This document shows, piece by piece, positions 34,762-43,840 of a DNA stretch of 64,000 nt. Below the pieces are notes generated by a model. It saw only the letters and a list, made by a program, of their open reading frames with translations. It was not told the origin of the DNA and did no database searches. The translations under genes were made by a program, and so were the position numbers. Numbering within the stretch: position 1 is the first letter of the stretch; each line of letters begins with the position of its first letter. Origin of the DNA: Neobacillus sp. WH10 (GTDB lineage: Bacteria > Bacillota > Bacilli > Bacillales > Cytobacillaceae); contig NZ_CP126110.1 of the NCBI RefSeq assembly GCF_030123405.1, positions 3,348,001 to 3,412,000 on the forward strand. The letters run 5' to 3'.

Positions 34762-34840
34762 AACTCACTGATTAGCAAGCCCTGAAAGTGAAGACTGAGG
34801 CGTAGTTGTACTTTAATGAAAGGTATACTTTCTATCAGCC
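34762..34840 (+). repeat. dispersed structured repeat, copy B
   Basis: AACTCACTGATTAGCAAGCCCTG..., core GTGAAGACTGAGGCGTAGTT, and a hairpin GAAAGGTATACTTTC ending ATCAGCC. It is antisense to both flanking genes, so it need not belong to either transcript. Confidence 0.7.
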
Positions 34841-34849
34841 AAAAATAAA

Positions 34850-34874
34850 ACCGGCAAGGAAATACCCAGCCGGT
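34850..34874 (-). terminator. mprF terminator
   Basis: ACCGGC / GCCGGT stem with TTTATTTTT following on the minus strand, 6 bp after the mprF stop codon. Confidence 0.75.
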
Positions 34875-34880
34875 CAAAAT

Positions 34881-37409
34881 CTAAGCCTTTTTTTTAGAAA
34901 TTAACAATGTAATCTGTGCCATTATAATTGGCAAAGAGGATTTTCTTCTATAAGCCAAATATTTAGGCTCCCAAATGTTTGTATACTTTTGTTTAAATTT
35001 TCTCAGGCCCTGAAATTGGTAAATAAAATGGCCGTGCAAAAAGATTTGAGCAGCTATTTTCTCACTTAAAAAAGAAAATCTCGAAAGACCCACATTCGCT
35101 AAAGGTGCCATTCCCATATTAAAGCGTTGATAACCCTGTTCCTTGGCCCAATCAATTAACGAAAGAAAAAGAAAATCGATGGTTCCTGAGGGTGCTTCCG
35201 GTCTTACTCTCATTAAATCAACCGAAATGGTTTGATGATCATCATAAACATGCATAATGCTCATAAAGCCGAGAGTTCTCTTATTTTCGTCTCTGACAAT
35301 GGCAATTGGTGCCTTATTCAAATATTCTTCATCAAAGAAACCGAGCGAGAAACCTTTTTCTTTTCTTCCCTGGAGCCACTCATTTGAAATTCCTCTTAAT
35401 TCTTCTAACAGTTCTGTGGAAAAGGGAGGCTCTACCAATTCTAAAAAAAAGTTATTGCGGTTAAATTTGTTTTTTAATGCTCTTAATCCCTTCATTTTGT
35501 TACCCATTAGGGTGAAGGTCTTAAGATCAACAAAGGCCTCCTCACCCAATTTAAAAAATGTAAAGCCATGTCCATGTAGGTATGGAAGCATTTCATCACT
35601 AACTTGATAAAAAACAGGAGTAAAACCATAAAGGTCGGCTATTTCTTGAAATTCCTCGATTGCATTTGACAATTCCTTTTTCTCTCCAATCGGGTCTCCA
35701 AGAATTACTAATTTATCCGCAAATCTTTGGAATGGGATTAAAACATTTTTTTTGCTGTTCCAAGAAATATATTTATCATGCAAAAAGATTAAATGAGATA
35801 ACACCTTACCTTTATACTTTGTTAAATGATCAGTTATTTCCTTCTCATGACCAATTGATTTTTCAAATTTCCATTTTTTCGACAAGCTAACCAAATAGCC
35901 CGTGAAAAATATCAGTAACGCAATCACCAGTCCGATAGCGGCACTCTTAAACAAATCACGATAATCAACAATTACATATGGTAAAAGGTTTGCTGGGATC
36001 GTTAATTTTGCAATAGGCAAATTTAAATAACCAATCAAAATATACATTGAAGTAATGATTAGAATGATAGTAACATCGAAAATTGTTTTTCCCCAAGTTA
36101 GGACGTAACTCTCACGATAAAATTGTCCCCTTGACATCCTAAGTAAAAGAGCGACTATGATTAAGAAGATTGCCTCTTCATAATCTATTCCTTTAAAAAT
36201 AGAAAATAAAGCTGCAAGAATTAAAGCAAACATCGTCAAATCATATGCTCTTTTCACGCTGTATTCTATGCCGCGTGATAAACCTAACAGTAAAAACCCT
36301 GCCGCTACTGAGAGTTGATGTGACAAATTAATAATTGGAAAAGACAACAGCTCTTGAGCGATCTTAAGCCTTGACATAATTCCAGGAACACTAGCAGATA
36401 AAAGCAGAATTAACCCTGATAAAAAAACAAGCATTGTTAATATGACATGACTTAATCCTTGAACAATCGCTTTTGGCAGGTAATTCCATGATTGATTCCA
36501 TCTTTCCCAATAGAGCTTTACAAAAAAGACTAGACTGATTAAAAATGGTATGAAATAATAACCGACTCGGTAAAATAAAAGCAGGACAAGGACTTTCTCT
36601 TCAGGTATATGTAAATTTTGCATTCCCCAAATAAATACTAAGTCGAAGGAACCAAGCCCTCCAGGAATCATACTGATGATTCCGGCACAAGCTGCAACAA
36701 TATAAACAGGAAATAGATTTTTAAAAGGGATAGAAATTCCCAGTATCCTGGTTAAAACAAAAATAGCGCCAAACACTGCTAACCATTCTATTACAGACAC
36801 AATAATCAGCTTGAAACTCACATTAGAAGTAATCAATGCCTGATTATCTTTTTTAGACTTAATCATATGTAGAATTAAAAAAACGGGTAAGTATAAACCC
36901 ACACCTACAACCGCGAAAAAGAGCCATTTTGTATCTACAAACAACGGAAAATGCCTGTAGCGGATCGTTACAATCCAGGTAAGAAGAGAAATTCCCGTTA
37001 AATAATATAGCGAAACAGCAGCAATAACGCCAAGGAGTTTTCGCTTGTCCTGTTCTAGCTTATGAAAAAAGTAGGTTCTTAGCATAGCGCCAATTAAACC
37101 GCCAAAACCAATTAAATTAGAAAAAGAATTAGCAATAAATGATTGTTCGAACAGTTCTTTTTTGGAAACGTTTACCTTTAAAATTCTCACTAATATGACA
37201 TCATAAAGTAACATCGGTAAAACAGCTGCACAGGTAATCACCAAAATTAATAATAAACTCCAGATATTCAGTTGATTTATTTCATTTTTAAGTAATTGGA
37301 CATTCAAATCCCCGGTAAATTTTTTTATCTCGATAATAGCAAAAATTAGCAAAAACAGTGGAAAAATAAATTTTGCAACTTTTAATACCTTTTCATTTCT
37401 AATCCCCAA
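34881..37409 (-). CDS. mprF: phosphatidylglycerol lysyltransferase MprF
   Basis: An 842-residue bifunctional membrane protein that transfers lysine from Lys-tRNA to phosphatidylglycerol and flips the product to the outer leaflet, lowering sensitivity to cationic peptides. About 14 membrane helices fill residues 10-510 (flippase, DUF470-type), including NSFSNLIGFGGLIGAMLRTYF and SMIPGGLGSFDLVFIWG. The cytosolic GNAT-like synthase domain fills about 530-842 (DLMRVRPEAPSGTIDFLFL; GLSRFSFLSEKIAAQIFLHG). Length matches the family (about 840-860). Start is TTG behind AGGTGG, 8 nt away. Lysine rather than alanine is assumed from the family. Confidence 0.94.
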   Translation of the reverse strand: MGIRNEKVLKVAKFIFPLFLLIFAIIEIKKFTGDLNVQLLKNEINQLNIWSLLLILVITCAAVLPMLLYDVILVRILKVNVSKKELFEQSFIANSFSNLIGFGGLIGAMLRTYFFHKLEQDKRKLLGVIAAVSLYYLTGISLLTWIVTIRYRHFPLFVDTKWLFFAVVGVGLYLPVFLILHMIKSKKDNQALITSNVSFKLIIVSVIEWLAVFGAIFVLTRILGISIPFKNLFPVYIVAACAGIISMIPGGLGSFDLVFIWGMQNLHIPEEKVLVLLLFYRVGYYFIPFLISLVFFVKLYWERWNQSWNYLPKAIVQGLSHVILTMLVFLSGLILLLSASVPGIMSRLKIAQELLSFPIINLSHQLSVAAGFLLLGLSRGIEYSVKRAYDLTMFALILAALFSIFKGIDYEEAIFLIIVALLLRMSRGQFYRESYVLTWGKTIFDVTIILIITSMYILIGYLNLPIAKLTIPANLLPYVIVDYRDLFKSAAIGLVIALLIFFTGYLVSLSKKWKFEKSIGHEKEITDHLTKYKGKVLSHLIFLHDKYISWNSKKNVLIPFQRFADKLVILGDPIGEKKELSNAIEEFQEIADLYGFTPVFYQVSDEMLPYLHGHGFTFFKLGEEAFVDLKTFTLMGNKMKGLRALKNKFNRNNFFLELVEPPFSTELLEELRGISNEWLQGRKEKGFSLGFFDEEYLNKAPIAIVRDENKRTLGFMSIMHVYDDHQTISVDLMRVRPEAPSGTIDFLFLSLIDWAKEQGYQRFNMGMAPLANVGLSRFSFLSEKIAAQIFLHGHFIYQFQGLRKFKQKYTNIWEPKYLAYRRKSSLPIIMAQITLLISKKKA

Positions 37410-37812
37410 CTAGATTACCACCTATTTTTTTCGTTACTGATTTTACTATAAACTGTTCACAAGGAAAAACAAAGAAATATATTACGTAAAGTGCTTAGTT
37501 TTATTCTAGACATTTTAATTGAGGTTCAACCGTTATGATCTTCTGTTAATGTTTCAATCCCTATTACTTCACAAAACAAATACAATTTTATATAAGATTA
37601 AAAAAAGAGACAAGTTTTCGAACCCCCTCGGCATAAGTATTAATTAGGATACTAAAATTGGGGAGTCCCTAAGGTCGGTTCTTGAAGTGTAGTTCCTCGA
37701 AAAGCACAGCTTCTATACTGCAATACATATGCTTCAAAGCTTTCCTTAGTGTATTTATTCCTATTAGATATGTTCTACTTTCCAATTGGACAATTATCGA
37801 GGAGGTTATTTT
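37410..37812. other. intergenic region between mprF and the cupredoxin gene
   Basis: About 400 bp, AT-rich, divergent. Weak inverted repeats around GAAGTGTAG / CTTCTATACT (37687-37720). I see no convincing promoter, RNA motif or small gene with a ribosome binding site. Confidence 0.4.
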
Positions 37813-38265
37813 GTGACATTTTTAGTCTTTAAAAAGGGAACCCTGCTTTTCTTTTTAGCTGTTGGTGTAGTACTTGCCAGTATTTCAGCCTGGTTCATGT
37901 TAAAAGCTGGAGATACCACTGTATTTAACCAACAAACCAAGAAAGAGATCCGCGAGATTCATATGGTTACGGGAGAATTCAAGACCACATTGAAAAATGG
38001 GAAAGAAATAGAATCGTACCGCTGGGATCCAGGCACCGTTATCATTGAAAAAGGAGAAAAAGTAAAGCTGTTTATTAGCGGTATTAACGGTGAAAAGCAT
38101 CCATTTTATATTGAAGGGACAAATATCAAGGGGACTGTGAATAAAGGGGAGGAAACGATTGTTCCACTTCAATTCGACAAAGAAGGGACCTATCGATTAA
38201 TATGTGAAGTTCATTCTGATAGATCCCATGATGGCCCAATGATTGCGTATATAGTAGTTGATTAA
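37813..38265 (+). CDS. membrane-anchored cupredoxin
   Basis: A 150-residue protein with one N-terminal membrane helix (GTLLFFLAVGVVLASISAWFM) and an extracellular cupredoxin fold. The copper site is visible as GEKHPFYIEG (first His) and CEVHSDRSHDGPM (Cys, His and a possible Met ligand), a type-1 or CuA-like arrangement as in plastocyanin or COX2-type domains. It could carry electrons or store copper at the cell surface; partner unknown. The start is GTG at 37813, 7 nt behind GGAGG; the longer frame from 37786 lacks a site. Confidence 0.8.
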   Translation: MTFLVFKKGTLLFFLAVGVVLASISAWFMLKAGDTTVFNQQTKKEIREIHMVTGEFKTTLKNGKEIESYRWDPGTVIIEKGEKVKLFISGINGEKHPFYIEGTNIKGTVNKGEETIVPLQFDKEGTYRLICEVHSDRSHDGPMIAYIVVD

Positions 38266-38266
38266 G

Positions 38267-38293
38267 AGCAGGATTCATTCTTCCTGCTTTTTT
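38267..38293 (+). terminator. terminator of the cupredoxin gene
   Basis: AGCAGGA / TCCTGCT stem with an 8-nt loop followed by TTTTTC, directly after the stop codon. Confidence 0.8.
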
Positions 38294-38505
38294 CATTCTT
38301 TAAAGTGGACTGTTATATATATTTTTACTATTAATACGTTGGTATTATTGGTTTTTTCTTATATAACAGCCTCTGTTTTTTTGAACATTTTTATAGTACA
38401 GTTCCACTTCCACTTACAAACACATTTCCATACTTTCCAGATTTATCCCTCAAAAAGCCCATCATTACAACACTTCACAATTTCTTAACAATTCACCTCA
38501 TTTTA

Positions 38506-38548
38506 TGTGACATTTTTCACATTCTATCTGTTATACTTGCACTAAGAT
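38506..38548 (+). promoter_or_regulatory. FNR-dependent pflBA promoter
   Basis: TGTGACATTTTTCACA (38506-38521) matches the Fnr consensus exactly. A -10-like TAAGAT (38543-38548) puts the start near 38555 and the box centre at about -41.5, the class-II activator position. The rest of the 336-bp spacer before pflB shows nothing else. Confidence 0.85.
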
Positions 38549-38601
38549 ATAAATGTCTAATCTGTTATATATTTTCTAAAAAAATTAAGAGGTGAATAAT
38601 A

Positions 38602-40827
38602 ATGGAACAATGGCAAGGATTTATGAAAGGTACATGGACAAAAGAAGTAAACGTACGCGACTTTATTTTGAAAAACTATAAACCTTATGAAGATGATGAC
38701 TCCTTCCTAACCGTTGCTACCGACGCAACAAACAAATTATGGGAACAAGTAATGGAATTAACAAAGCAAGAACGTGAAAAAGGCGGTGTCCTTGATATGG
38801 ACACTGAAACAGTTTCTACCATCACTTCACATGGACCAGGTTATCTTAATGAAGACCTTGAAAAGGTAGTCGGTGTTCAAACTGATAAACCTTTTAATCG
38901 TTCAATGCAGCCTTTCGGTGGAATACGTATGGCAAAAGCAGCTTGTGAAGCTTATGGATACGAATTAAACCCTGAAATCGAAAGAATTTTTACCGAGTTC
39001 CGAAAAACTCATAATCAAGGTGTATTTGATGCCTATACAGAAGAAATGGTGAAGGCTCGTAAGGCTGCAATCATTACCGGACTACCAGATGCCTATGGAC
39101 GTGGTCGTATTATCGGGGATTATCGCCGTGTCGCATTGTATGGCATTGATTTCTTAATGAAAGAAAAACAAAAAGATTTTAAAAATACAAGCAGCGTAAT
39201 GACAGAAGATAATATTCAATTACGTGAAGAACTTTCCGAGCAATACCGGGCATTGAAAGAACTGAAAGAACTTGCTTCCAGTTATGGTTTTGATATTTCC
39301 CGCCCTGCTGAAACTGCTCAAGAAGCCTTCCAATGGGTGTACTTAGGTTACTTAGCAGCTATCAAGGAGCAAAACGGGGCAGCGATGAGTCTTGGTCGCG
39401 TATCTACTTTCCTTGACATCTATATTGAAAGAGATTTACAAAACGGAACATTAACAGAAGTAGAAGCACAAGAACTAGTTGACCATTTTGTTATGAAGCT
39501 TCGTCTTGTAAAATTTGCTCGTACACCTGATTATAATGAATTATTTAGCGGTGATCCAACATGGGTAACAGAATCTATTGGCGGTATGGCGCTTGACGGA
39601 CGACCTTTGGTAACAAAAAACTCATTCCGTTTCCTTCATACACTTGATAATTTGGGACCTGCTCCAGAACCAAACTTAACAGTATTATGGTCAACACAGC
39701 TACCTGAAAACTTTAAGAAATATTGCGCAAAAATGTCAATTAAAACCAGCTCCATTCAATATGAAAATGACGAGATTATGCGTCCGGAATATGGCGATGA
39801 CTACGGAATTGCTTGCTGTGTATCGGCGATGGAAATCGGCAAACAAATGCAATTCTTTGGTGCTCGTGCAAACCTTGCAAAAGCATTACTCTACTCTATT
39901 AACGGTGGAGTCGATGAAAAGTTAAAAATTCAAGTTGGACCGCAATATCAGCCAATTACGTCAGATGTATTAAATTATGAAGAAGTCATGCAAAAATTTG
40001 ATAACATGATGGAATGGCTTGCAGGTCTTTATATTAACACCTTGAATATTATTCATTACATGCATGACAAATACAGCTACGAACGTATTGAAATGGCTTT
40101 ACATGATACACAAATTCTACGTACAATGGCAACAGGTATTGCCGGATTAAGTGTTGTCGCGGACTCCTTGAGTGCCATTAAATACGGTGAAGTCAAAGTA
40201 ATCCGTGATGAAAACGGTATTGCAATCGACTTTGAAGTAAACGGTGACTTCCCTAAATACGGAAACAACGATGATCGTGTTGACAGTATTGCTGTTGAAA
40301 TTGTCGAAAGGTTTATGAAAAAGCTTCGCAAGCACCAAACCTATCGTAATTCAGTGCATACATTATCAATTCTTACTATTACTTCGAACGTGGTATATGG
40401 AAAGAAAACAGGTAATACACCTGATGGACGCCAAGCCGGTGAACCTTTTGCTCCAGGTGCTAACCCAATGCATGGACGTGATACGAAAGGAACTTTAGCT
40501 TCCCTATCCTCTGTTGCCAAGCTTCCATACAGCTATGCAATGGACGGAATATCCAACACCTTCTCGATTGTGCCTAAAGCACTTGGAAAAGAAGAAGAAA
40601 GCCAGGTTCGTAATTTAGTCTCCATTTTAGATGGCTACGCCATGAAAACTGGACATCATCTAAATGTAAACGTCTTTAATCGAGAAACACTAATTGATGC
40701 AATGGAACACCCTGAATTATATCCGCAATTAACGATTCGTGTTTCAGGGTATGCAGTAAACTTTATTAAATTATCAAAAGAACAACAACTAGACGTAATA
40801 AACCGAACTTTCCACGAATCACTTTAA
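38602..40827 (+). CDS. pflB: formate C-acetyltransferase (pyruvate formate-lyase)
   Basis: A 741-residue glycyl-radical enzyme that converts pyruvate and CoA to acetyl-CoA and formate in anaerobic cells. The catalytic cysteine pair is in YGIACCVSAMEIG and the radical glycine is near the C-terminus in IRVSGYAVNFIKLSKEQQ. Length is close to E. coli PflB (760). ATG behind AAGAGGTGAATAAT. The activase gene follows after 68 bp containing a GC-rich hairpin. An FNR box in front indicates oxygen-controlled expression. The formate made may feed the Sec formate dehydrogenase at 18546-20603. Confidence 0.97.
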   Translation: MEQWQGFMKGTWTKEVNVRDFILKNYKPYEDDDSFLTVATDATNKLWEQVMELTKQEREKGGVLDMDTETVSTITSHGPGYLNEDLEKVVGVQTDKPFNRSMQPFGGIRMAKAACEAYGYELNPEIERIFTEFRKTHNQGVFDAYTEEMVKARKAAIITGLPDAYGRGRIIGDYRRVALYGIDFLMKEKQKDFKNTSSVMTEDNIQLREELSEQYRALKELKELASSYGFDISRPAETAQEAFQWVYLGYLAAIKEQNGAAMSLGRVSTFLDIYIERDLQNGTLTEVEAQELVDHFVMKLRLVKFARTPDYNELFSGDPTWVTESIGGMALDGRPLVTKNSFRFLHTLDNLGPAPEPNLTVLWSTQLPENFKKYCAKMSIKTSSIQYENDEIMRPEYGDDYGIACCVSAMEIGKQMQFFGARANLAKALLYSINGGVDEKLKIQVGPQYQPITSDVLNYEEVMQKFDNMMEWLAGLYINTLNIIHYMHDKYSYERIEMALHDTQILRTMATGIAGLSVVADSLSAIKYGEVKVIRDENGIAIDFEVNGDFPKYGNNDDRVDSIAVEIVERFMKKLRKHQTYRNSVHTLSILTITSNVVYGKKTGNTPDGRQAGEPFAPGANPMHGRDTKGTLASLSSVAKLPYSYAMDGISNTFSIVPKALGKEEESQVRNLVSILDGYAMKTGHHLNVNVFNRETLIDAMEHPELYPQLTIRVSGYAVNFIKLSKEQQLDVINRTFHESL

Positions 40828-40838
40828 CTAGAATTCTT

Positions 40839-40867
40839 AGGGGCTCCCCTTCTTTACGGGGGCTCCT
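40839..40867 (+). terminator. intercistronic hairpin between pflB and pflA
   Basis: AGGGGCTCCCC pairs with GGGGGCTCCT through about 10 pairs including wobbles, followed by GCTTTAAAAA. It lacks a long T run, so it may be a partial terminator or an RNA-stability element that lowers pflA relative to pflB. Confidence 0.6.
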
Positions 40868-40895
40868 GCTTTAAAAATGAGAGGAGATTATCATA

Positions 40896-41645
40896 ATGAA
40901 CGGAAATATTCATTCTGTCGAAACATTAGGAACTGTTGACGGCCCTGGGATTCGTTATATCATTTTTACTCAAGGCTGCCTGCTGCGCTGTCAGTTTTGC
41001 CACAACGCAGATACGTGGGAAATAGGCACGGGCAAGCAAATGACCGTTTCCGAAATCATGGATGACTTAATGAGCTATCTCCCTTTCATTGAAGCCTCCG
41101 GTGGCGGTATCACAGTGAGCGGCGGCGAGCCATTATTACAAATTCCTTTCCTTACTGAATTATTCAAGGAATGTAAAAAGAAAGGGATTCATACCACTAT
41201 TGATTCATCTGGAGGCTGCTTTTCTCATTCAAAGCTTTTTATTGAACAGCTTGAAGAGCTTTTGCAGTATACAGACCTAGTACTTCTTGACTTAAAACAT
41301 ATCAACCGGAAAAAGCATATTACACTGACAGGCATGGCGAACGATCACATTCTTGAATTTGCCAAATTTTTATCCGATCGGAAAGTTCCTATTTGGGTAC
41401 GCCACGTCCTTGTTCCTTCGGTTACAGATGATCCCGAAGACCTGCAAAAGCTTGGAGAATTCATTGGGACGCTTGCAAATGTCGAAAAAATTGAGATTCT
41501 CCCGTACCACAAACTTGGTGTTTATAAGTGGGAAGCACTTGGCCACGAATATCCGTTAAAACATATCGAGCCGCCCACTGAGGAAAAAGTGGAACATGCA
41601 AAGCTTATGCTTACAGCCCATTGGAATAAAACAGCCAAACACTAA
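40896..41645 (+). CDS. pflA: pyruvate formate-lyase activating enzyme
   Basis: A 249-residue radical-SAM enzyme that installs the glycyl radical on PflB. The 4Fe-4S cluster ligands are Cys28, Cys32 and Cys35 in QGCLLRCQFCHNADTW; the SAM-binding SGGEPLLQ motif follows near residue 80. Length matches the family (246 in E. coli). ATG behind GAGGAGATTATCATA. It is the second gene of the pfl operon and ends inside its own terminator. Confidence 0.96.
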   Translation: MNGNIHSVETLGTVDGPGIRYIIFTQGCLLRCQFCHNADTWEIGTGKQMTVSEIMDDLMSYLPFIEASGGGITVSGGEPLLQIPFLTELFKECKKKGIHTTIDSSGGCFSHSKLFIEQLEELLQYTDLVLLDLKHINRKKHITLTGMANDHILEFAKFLSDRKVPIWVRHVLVPSVTDDPEDLQKLGEFIGTLANVEKIEILPYHKLGVYKWEALGHEYPLKHIEPPTEEKVEHAKLMLTAHWNKTAKH

Positions 41646-41672
41646 TTCCATTTTGGAATTAGTGTTTTTTTA
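41640..41672 (+). terminator. pflA terminator
   Basis: Perfect 10-bp stem CACTAATTCC / GGAATTAGTG followed by TTTTTTT; the pflA stop codon lies in the ascending arm. Confidence 0.9.
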
Positions 41673-41792
41673 ACTTAATAAACTATTAGCAATGTCTTCA
41701 TATTTTGGCATATTCGAAGAGATAAAATTGATTCTTTGCCATTTCTCCTATATACTCATATCATTGGTATTTAAGTGAGGTGATAATTTTTG

Positions 41793-42080
41793 ATGCAATT
41801 GCTTATTGATATTTCAGATATAAATGCCTTAAACGCACTTTATGTGAGCATTTACTTAGGAATCACATTAAAATTATTATGGGCATGGGGTGTAGAATAT
41901 TCTTTTATTGGGTCCCTATCTGATCCTGCAAACACAAAAATTATTCACCCGTTGGTTTTTTACCGTAAAAGAAACGGTTTAAACGGAAGTTTTATTCTGA
42001 ATAGAATTGTTAAATATATTCGTAGAAAAGAATGCTCTCAGGATGATTCAGAGGAACCCATTTCCTTCCTTTTTACTTAA
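41793..42080 (+). CDS. mifM: MifM-like regulatory nascent chain controlling yidC2
   Basis: A 95-residue frame directly upstream of the yidC2 homologue, the place and length of B. subtilis MifM (YqzJ), a membrane-targeted peptide that stalls its ribosome to monitor YidC activity. It has an N-terminal membrane helix (ALYVSIYLGITLKLLWAWGV) and a C-terminal basic-then-acidic segment RIVKYIRRKECSQDDSEEP. As I recall, MifM arrest needs Arg-Ile-x-x-Trp-Ile followed by an acidic DEED cluster; here R-I-V-K-Y-I and DDSEE fit that layout. ATG at 41793 (a TTG three bases upstream is also possible) behind GAGGTG. Identity is inferred from motif and position. Confidence 0.72.
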   Translation: MQLLIDISDINALNALYVSIYLGITLKLLWAWGVEYSFIGSLSDPANTKIIHPLVFYRKRNGLNGSFILNRIVKYIRRKECSQDDSEEPISFLFT

Positions 42081-42110
42081 ACAATTCAGACAACATTATT
42101 AGGAGGAAAT
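42060..42110 (+). promoter_or_regulatory. helix sequestering the yidC2 ribosome binding site
   Basis: ATTTCCTTCCT (42060-42070, inside the last codons of the mifM-like frame) is complementary, with one bulge, to the yidC2 Shine-Dalgarno AGGAGGAAAT (42101-42110). A ribosome stalled at the DDSEE codons (42042-42056) would cover the first arm and free the site. Confidence 0.65.
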
Positions 42111-42905
42111 ATGAAAAAGAAACGCTCTTCAATTATACTTGCAGCACTTTTAGTCTTACCAACCTTATTATTATCGGCTTGCTCATCACAAACACAAAAT
42201 GGAAGTAGTGACAGTTTTTTTCAAACTTATTTTGTCCATCCCTTTTCATACATTATTCATGCGACAGCTGAACTATTCAATGGAAACTATGGATTAGCGA
42301 TCATTATCCTCACAATTATTATCAGACTTATCCTCATGCCGTTAATGTTAAGACAATACAAAAATCAAATGGCTATGAAAGAAAAAATGGATGTTTTAAA
42401 GCCTGAAATGGATGTTATTCAAAAGAAACTGAAGACTGAAAAGGATCCTAAGAAGAAGCAAGAGCTTCAAGCAGAAATGATGGGCCTTTATCAAAAGCAT
42501 GGTGTCAATCCGCTGAACATGGGTTGTTTGCCAATCCTAATCCAGATGCCAATTTTAACAGCTTTTTATTATGCCATTCGTGGTTCAAAGGAAATTGCCA
42601 CTCATCAATTCTTATGGTTTAATTTAGGACAGCCTGATATCATTATCACGATCATCGCAGGGCTTGTTTATTACTTTCAATTTAAGGTTTCACAATCAAA
42701 TATGCCGGTTGCTCAGCAGCAACAAATGAAATTCATGGGACTCATGTCACCATTGATGATTGTGATGTTTTCCTTTAGTGCCCCTGCAGCTTTGCCGCTT
42801 TATTGGGTAGTTGGCGGAATATTCTTAACCGTCCAAACGATGGTTAGTCATAGAATGTATAAATCATCAAAAACTGTAGAAAAAACTCCAGTAAAACAAA
42901 AATAA
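42111..42905 (+). CDS. yidC2: membrane protein insertase YidC2 (OxaA/YqjG type)
   Basis: A 264-residue YidC/Oxa1/Alb3 insertase. It starts with a lipoprotein signal (lipobox LLSAC, Cys at about 24), followed by five membrane helices; conserved parts include IIIRLILMPLMLRQYKNQ (positively charged groove), GCLPILIQMPILTAFYYAI and SAPAALPLYWVVGGIF. It inserts and folds membrane proteins and helps the Sec translocon. The upstream MifM-like gene and masked ribosome binding site point to the inducible second YidC (YqjG) rather than SpoIIIJ. ATG behind AGGAGGAAAT. Confidence 0.9.
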   Translation: MKKKRSSIILAALLVLPTLLLSACSSQTQNGSSDSFFQTYFVHPFSYIIHATAELFNGNYGLAIIILTIIIRLILMPLMLRQYKNQMAMKEKMDVLKPEMDVIQKKLKTEKDPKKKQELQAEMMGLYQKHGVNPLNMGCLPILIQMPILTAFYYAIRGSKEIATHQFLWFNLGQPDIIITIIAGLVYYFQFKVSQSNMPVAQQQQMKFMGLMSPLMIVMFSFSAPAALPLYWVVGGIFLTVQTMVSHRMYKSSKTVEKTPVKQK

Positions 42906-42912
42906 TATTATG

Positions 42913-42948
42913 AAAAAAGAAGCATTTCTGGATGAATGCTTCTTTTTT
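42913..42948. terminator. bidirectional terminator
   Basis: AAAAAAGAAGCATT / AATGCTTCTTTTTT perfect 14-bp stem between yidC2 and the convergent crcB pair. Confidence 0.9.
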
Positions 42949-43306
42949 ATAACATTTTTCCTATCAATAGTCCGCAAAAGGTAAGAAATATTCCGATTAA
43001 GTAGCTACATCCAATATAACTGTAAAAAAACTTATTCTTATCTGCAGCTTTTAACTGCTCTGACTCAAGCATCAAGGTGGAAAAAGTCGTGAATGCCCCC
43101 ATAAATCCTATTCCAAACAAGGAATAAAGCTCTCCTTTCATTTGCATCCCGATTAACAGCCCTAATAAAAAAGCACCAATTAAATTTACTATTAACGTAC
43201 CCGCAGGAAAACTCGACTTATTTCGATTTTGGACTTGCTTACTGACAGCGAACCGGCAAATTGCTCCAAAAAATCCACCGACTGAAACTAATAGTATTTC
43301 TCTCAT
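42947..43306 (-). CDS. crcB: fluoride channel subunit CrcB/Fluc (second gene)
   Basis: A 119-residue four-helix protein of the Fluc/CrcB family exporting fluoride. The family core is visible as GGFFGAICRFAVS, FPAGTLIVNLIGAFLLGLLIG and GFMGAFTTFSTLMLES. Bacilli often have two such genes whose products form a heterodimer. The ATG at 43304-43306 (MREILLVSVGG) follows GAGGGGTGACTCAG and lies 5 bp after the first crcB gene. No fluoride riboswitch seen upstream of the pair. Confidence 0.93.
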   Translation of the reverse strand: MREILLVSVGGFFGAICRFAVSKQVQNRNKSSFPAGTLIVNLIGAFLLGLLIGMQMKGELYSLFGIGFMGAFTTFSTLMLESEQLKAADKNKFFYSYIGCSYLIGIFLTFCGLLIGKML

Positions 43307-43311
43307 CTGAG

Positions 43312-43698
43312 TCACCCCTCTTCTTTCTTCCCAATTTCACCTATTTTTTTCCCAGCCTTAACAAAAAAAAGACCTCCAAAAAAGCTAATGATCATGTAAA
43401 GCAACCCAAAAATGTATTTTCTTGTTTCAAATAAATGTACGGTTTCATAACAAAAAGTGGAAAAGGTCGTGTAAGAGCCTATCACACCTGTTGTAAGTGC
43501 AGTTAATAAATATGGGTGCAGCTTTTTCCGGACTACCAATGAGTTTGTCATCCATCCAAGGAAAAATGAGCCAGTTAGATTGATGAAAAGAGTACCAATT
43601 GGAAACTCTTTCCCCAAAAAATGTACGGTCAAAATTGATAAAAAATATCGGAGTAAACTGCCTGTCACTCCACCCAATCCAACAAAAATGTAAACCAA
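43312..43698 (-). CDS. crcB: fluoride channel subunit CrcB/Fluc (first gene)
   Basis: A 128-residue Fluc/CrcB protein with GLGGVTGSLLRYFLS, FPIGTLFINLTGSFFLGWM and GVIGSYTTFSTFCYET, the same conserved pattern as its downstream partner. The C-terminus is longer and basic (KIGEIGKKEEG). Start set at TTG 43698 (MVYIFVGLGG), 6 nt behind GGGGTG; a GTG at 43707 lies inside that site. Probably assembles with the next gene's product as a dual-topology heterodimer. Confidence 0.93.
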   Translation of the reverse strand: MVYIFVGLGGVTGSLLRYFLSILTVHFLGKEFPIGTLFINLTGSFFLGWMTNSLVVRKKLHPYLLTALTTGVIGSYTTFSTFCYETVHLFETRKYIFGLLYMIISFFGGLFFVKAGKKIGEIGKKEEG

Positions 43699-43840
43699 TT
43701 TTAACACCCCAGTGAATGATTCAAATCAAATTAATCTTATCATAACTATTTTTATTACCAAAATGTTGGCAGCATAGACCCTTGTTAAAATAGACAAGCT
43801 ATTTTTGTACAACTAAGATTTTAAGGAGTGTTTAAACAAG

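Noticed and set aside
42947..43740. Fluoride riboswitch expected upstream of the crcB pair
   Set aside because: No GGCGATGG-type start or matching pseudoknot is visible in the spacer before the first crcB gene.
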